Below, piece by piece: positions 6,387-8,534 of a stretch of 8,534 nucleotides of DNA; positions within the stretch are counted from its first letter, which is position 1; the number at the start of each line of letters is the position of its first letter. The position numbers and the translations under genes were made by a program. Under the pieces are notes generated by a model. The model did no database searches. It saw only the letters and a program-made list of their open reading frames with translations, and was not told the origin of the DNA. This DNA comes from Candidatus Thorarchaeota archaeon SMTZ1-83 (GTDB taxonomy: Archaea > Asgardarchaeota > Thorarchaeia > Thorarchaeales > Thorarchaeaceae), in NCBI GenBank assembly GCA_001563325.1, contig LRSK01000016.1, positions 1 through 8,534 on the forward strand, given 5' to 3'.

Positions 6387-6410
6387 TTTACGTTAAGTAG
6401 ACTTTACATC
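6373..6410. promoter_or_regulatory. Probable operator: perfect 10-bp inverted repeat with a third half-site
   Basis: GATGTAAAGT (6373-6382) and ACTTTACATC (6401-6410) are exact reverse complements separated by 18 bases. A further half-site ACTTTAC (6385-6391) pairs with the first as GTAAAGT-TC-ACTTTAC, a compact palindrome of the size an Xre dimer covers. Three half-sites thus lie across the start of the regulator gene and just before the divergent membrane-protein gene. This layout fits autoregulation, and possibly control of both directions. That the neighbouring regulator binds here is inference. Confidence 0.65.
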
Positions 6411-6500
6411 TAAGACTCTTGATTTGTCACCATGCCGCAGTCTCGTCTATCAGTAACAAGGTCTATCTGAGAAGTTTTGATAATCCATCGTGGGATTCGA

Positions 6501-6785
6501 ATGGCCATAGCTACAGAGGAATCTCTGAAGGCGACCTCCAAGGTAATGTATAGAGGGTGTTCTTTTTGTTGCGCCTCTATCACGGTGCTGATGTCGCTGA
6601 TGGTGATACAGTCTATTTCGTCACCATTTTCCCCTTACACTATTGAGAATGCTCTGGTATTGATACTCGTGATGGTGGTGGGGCCGGCTCTAGTCAGTGT
6701 CATTCTGTATTACTTAGCTAGACAGAAGAGAGTCCCCTCCGCTGAGACAGTGCCAATAGAGGGTCGGTGGGATGATGAGCGTTGA
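6501..6785 (+). CDS. Small two-helix membrane protein of unknown function
   Basis: From ATG 6501 the product has 94 residues. The N-terminus is polar (ATEESLKATSK), a first hydrophobic helix begins around CSFCCASITVLMSLMVIQ, and a second runs from about ALVLILVMVV through SVILYYLA. RQKR then marks the cytoplasmic side, and the tail is polar and acidic. A TTG at 6477 would add eight residues, but TTTTGATAAT at 6475-6484 looks like a TATA-like box. That would make the message begin close to 6501, leaderless or nearly so. No family is recognised. It is divergent from the regulator pair across the operator region and may share its control. It ends 16 bases from the convergent TPR gene. Confidence 0.6.
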   Translation: MAIATEESLKATSKVMYRGCSFCCASITVLMSLMVIQSISSPFSPYTIENALVLILVMVVGPALVSVILYYLARQKRVPSAETVPIEGRWDDER

Positions 6786-6801
6786 GAATTTCCTGAGTGT
6801 T

Positions 6802-8534
6802 TCAGACTGCCCCTGGAGCGTTAGTCTCTTCCTCTTCCTCCTCTGACCACTCCTCACTCTCAGGCAGACTCTCGACACCAAGCTTCTTCAGTCTGGTCAC
6901 AGTCTTCTGTAGAGCACCCGTGTCATCTACGTCTGACACTAGAAGTGTATAGTTGCAGAGGGCTCTTACCAGTCCCTGCCGATAGACACTTGGTGCCTTA
7001 AGAAACAGTTCTTCACCAATCTCGATTGCCTCGCAATAGAGATCATCTGCCTCAGATGATTGTCCAGTCCGTTTGAACAGCATAGCGAGATTGTTTAGAG
7101 TTGATTCAACACCCTGTTGATATAGGTCTGGTGACTCTTTGGAAAGCTCTCTGCGTAGCTCTAATGCTTCTAGTAGAGCATCCTCCGCCTCTGACAGTCT
7201 GTCTGTTTCGGCCAGTAAGACACCAAGATTGTTGAGCGTAGTGGCAACACGATGAAGAAAGAGCTCGGAAGACTTCTGCGCAAGTTGTCTTCTTATCTCT
7301 AGTGCCTCCAGAAGCGTTTCTTCCGCTTCTGAGGTTCTGTCAGTCTGCCTGAGAAGAACAGCTATGTTGCTAAGAATTGTGGCCAGCATGTCTGTCAGGA
7401 AGACAGCCTCTGGAGCTTCGCTGGCAATCTCCAAGGCGATATCGAGTGCCTCTCGGTAAGCTTCCTCGGCCTCCGATTCCCTACCAGTTTGCCTGAGTAA
7501 GACAGCGAGATTGTTGAGATTCCACGACAGAATAGAGTCGTGTTTGCCTGGAGACCTTGCGGCAAGTCTTCTGTGGATTCTGAGAGCCTCGCGACAGTTC
7601 TCTTCGGCCTCAGACATTCTTCCAGTAAGCCTCAGAAGAACAGCGAGATCAAGCAGGGTCCAAGAAACACTGAACGAGAATGCATCAGGTGCCTCTTCGG
7701 CAAGTTCTCTGGATATGGCAAGTGCCTCTAGGTATCCCTCCTCCGCCTCGGAGAATCTACCAGTCTGTCTGAGCGGTAGTGCTAGGAGGTTGATAGCAAA
7801 CACGAGGAAACTCAAATACGTTTCAGAGTCTATCTTGACCAAGTTTCTAACTAGGGAGATAGACTCACGGAGTACTTCTTCCGCCTCATATGGTCTGTTT
7901 GTCAGTCTCAGCACTTCGCCGAAGTTGTAGAGTCCGACCGCCAAGTGACGAATGTCGACAGCTGCCCCATCATTGGCAAGCTCTCTATAGATTTCGAGAC
8001 CCTCTCGAAAGATTCCTTCCGCTTCTGATACCTTACCTGCGAAGAATAGTGCTGTGCCAATACCACGTAGTACAGTTGTGATGCCACTGATTGGATTGTA
8101 TGACGCAGAAGGTGTGGACTTCTCAAAGAGTTCACGCGCCTCTCTGTAGGCCTTCTCGCCATCTTCTAGTCTATTAACAACAATCAGAAACCAAGCGAAC
8201 CACGCAACGGCTCGTGCCATATCTTCGATACGGAAACCTATTGTCTTGTCGTTCAGCTTCCTGTAGATGCTTATAGACTTCTGAATAATCTCTATTGCCT
8301 CCGAGATTCTTTCCGTCCTATAGAGTAAGTTGCCATAGTCGCGTAGCGTTCTTGCCTTGTGTACTAGGAGTTCGTCTGAGATTCCTTCCCCGAACTCTTC
8401 AAAGAACTCAAGGGCGCCCAGAAGTGAGTGCTCTCCATCCGCGAATCTGCTCAGCCATTGTAGAACACCGCCTTTCATCCCTTGTAGAATTGCTTGGCCC
8501 CGCTTTGTGTCGATGGCAACTGCGTCTAGAAATG
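6802..8534 (-). CDS. Tetratricopeptide-repeat protein (partial, N-terminus off window)
   Basis: An ATG at 8478 gives 558 residues, but the frame stays open to the right edge and the extra codons read as protein (DTKRGQAILQG precedes the ATG). The true start is therefore probably outside and at least 576 residues exist. About ten TPR-like units follow one another with a period near 50 residues, like kinesin-light-chain TPRs. Each has a core of the type LxNLAVLLRQTGRxSEAEExxxEAL, with SEAE at the turn. Such superhelices bind other proteins. The C-terminus has an acidic run (EEWSEEEEEE) and ends NAPGAV. No membrane segment or catalytic domain is visible. In many archaea such arrays follow an N-terminal effector or NTPase domain, which would lie outside; this cannot be judged here. 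Confidence 0.85.
   Translation of the reverse strand, partial: FLDAVAIDTKRGQAILQGMKGGVLQWLSRFADGEHSLLGALEFFEEFGEGISDELLVHKARTLRDYGNLLYRTERISEAIEIIQKSISIYRKLNDKTIGFRIEDMARAVAWFAWFLIVVNRLEDGEKAYREARELFEKSTPSASYNPISGITTVLRGIGTALFFAGKVSEAEGIFREGLEIYRELANDGAAVDIRHLAVGLYNFGEVLRLTNRPYEAEEVLRESISLVRNLVKIDSETYLSFLVFAINLLALPLRQTGRFSEAEEGYLEALAISRELAEEAPDAFSFSVSWTLLDLAVLLRLTGRMSEAEENCREALRIHRRLAARSPGKHDSILSWNLNNLAVLLRQTGRESEAEEAYREALDIALEIASEAPEAVFLTDMLATILSNIAVLLRQTDRTSEAEETLLEALEIRRQLAQKSSELFLHRVATTLNNLGVLLAETDRLSEAEDALLEALELRRELSKESPDLYQQGVESTLNNLAMLFKRTGQSSEADDLYCEAIEIGEELFLKAPSVYRQGLVRALCNYTLLVSDVDDTGALQKTVTRLKKLGVESLPESEEWSEEEEEETNAPGAV

Noticed and set aside
6990..8400. Regularly spaced similar stretches of about 150 bases that might suggest a repeat array or CRISPR
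   Set aside because: They follow the codons of the TPR units in one open frame; similarity is at the protein level and there are no short exact repeats with unique spacers.

Overview
The window looks archaeal and is most like an Asgard archaeon of the Thorarchaeia type, though the phylum is an inference. The pointers are a threonine-rich, single-membrane-anchor surface protein with a beta-helix and cadherin-like domains, a split two-gene aconitase X (the archaeal phosphomevalonate dehydratase arrangement), TATA-like boxes at archaeal spacing, and GTG/TTG starts with GGAGG-type ribosome sites. No rRNA, tRNA, CRISPR array, transposase or integrase is visible.

Layout. 2-1330 (+) is the C-terminal part of a large cell-surface protein whose beginning lies off the window. 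1405-1722 (-) is a TIGR04076-family protein. It is followed by a divergent promoter and a broken 5' fragment of the aconitase X large-subunit gene (1836-1989, +). 2174-3538 (+) is an M14-type zinc carboxypeptidase. 3486-3914 (-) is a second TIGR04076 copy, divergent from the intact aconitase X large (4028-5257, +) and small (5273-5707, +) subunit genes. 5765-6386 (-) is a two-gene unit of a four-helix membrane protein and an Xre-type regulator with a symmetric operator at its start. 6501-6785 (+) is a small two-helix membrane protein. 6802-8534 (-) is a TPR protein running off the right edge.

The most notable structure is a 584-bp direct duplication (1406-1989 and 3598-4181, constant offset 2192, no net gaps, about 83% identical by hand alignment). 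It carries TIGR04076, the divergent promoter and the first ~51 codons of the aconitase X large subunit, and it brackets the carboxypeptidase gene. Decay looks reciprocal. In copy 1 the dehydratase gene is dead (stop codon, then truncation). In copy 2 the TIGR04076 gene has lost its normal stop and reads on antisense into the carboxypeptidase gene.

How the genes work together. The two aconitase X subunits should form the dehydratase of the archaeal modified mevalonate pathway, feeding isoprenoid lipid synthesis. The regulator and membrane protein form a self-contained, probably autoregulated pair. The remaining genes have no evident shared pathway. I did not find a convincing new defence or mobile system; the duplication and the operator region are the best leads.
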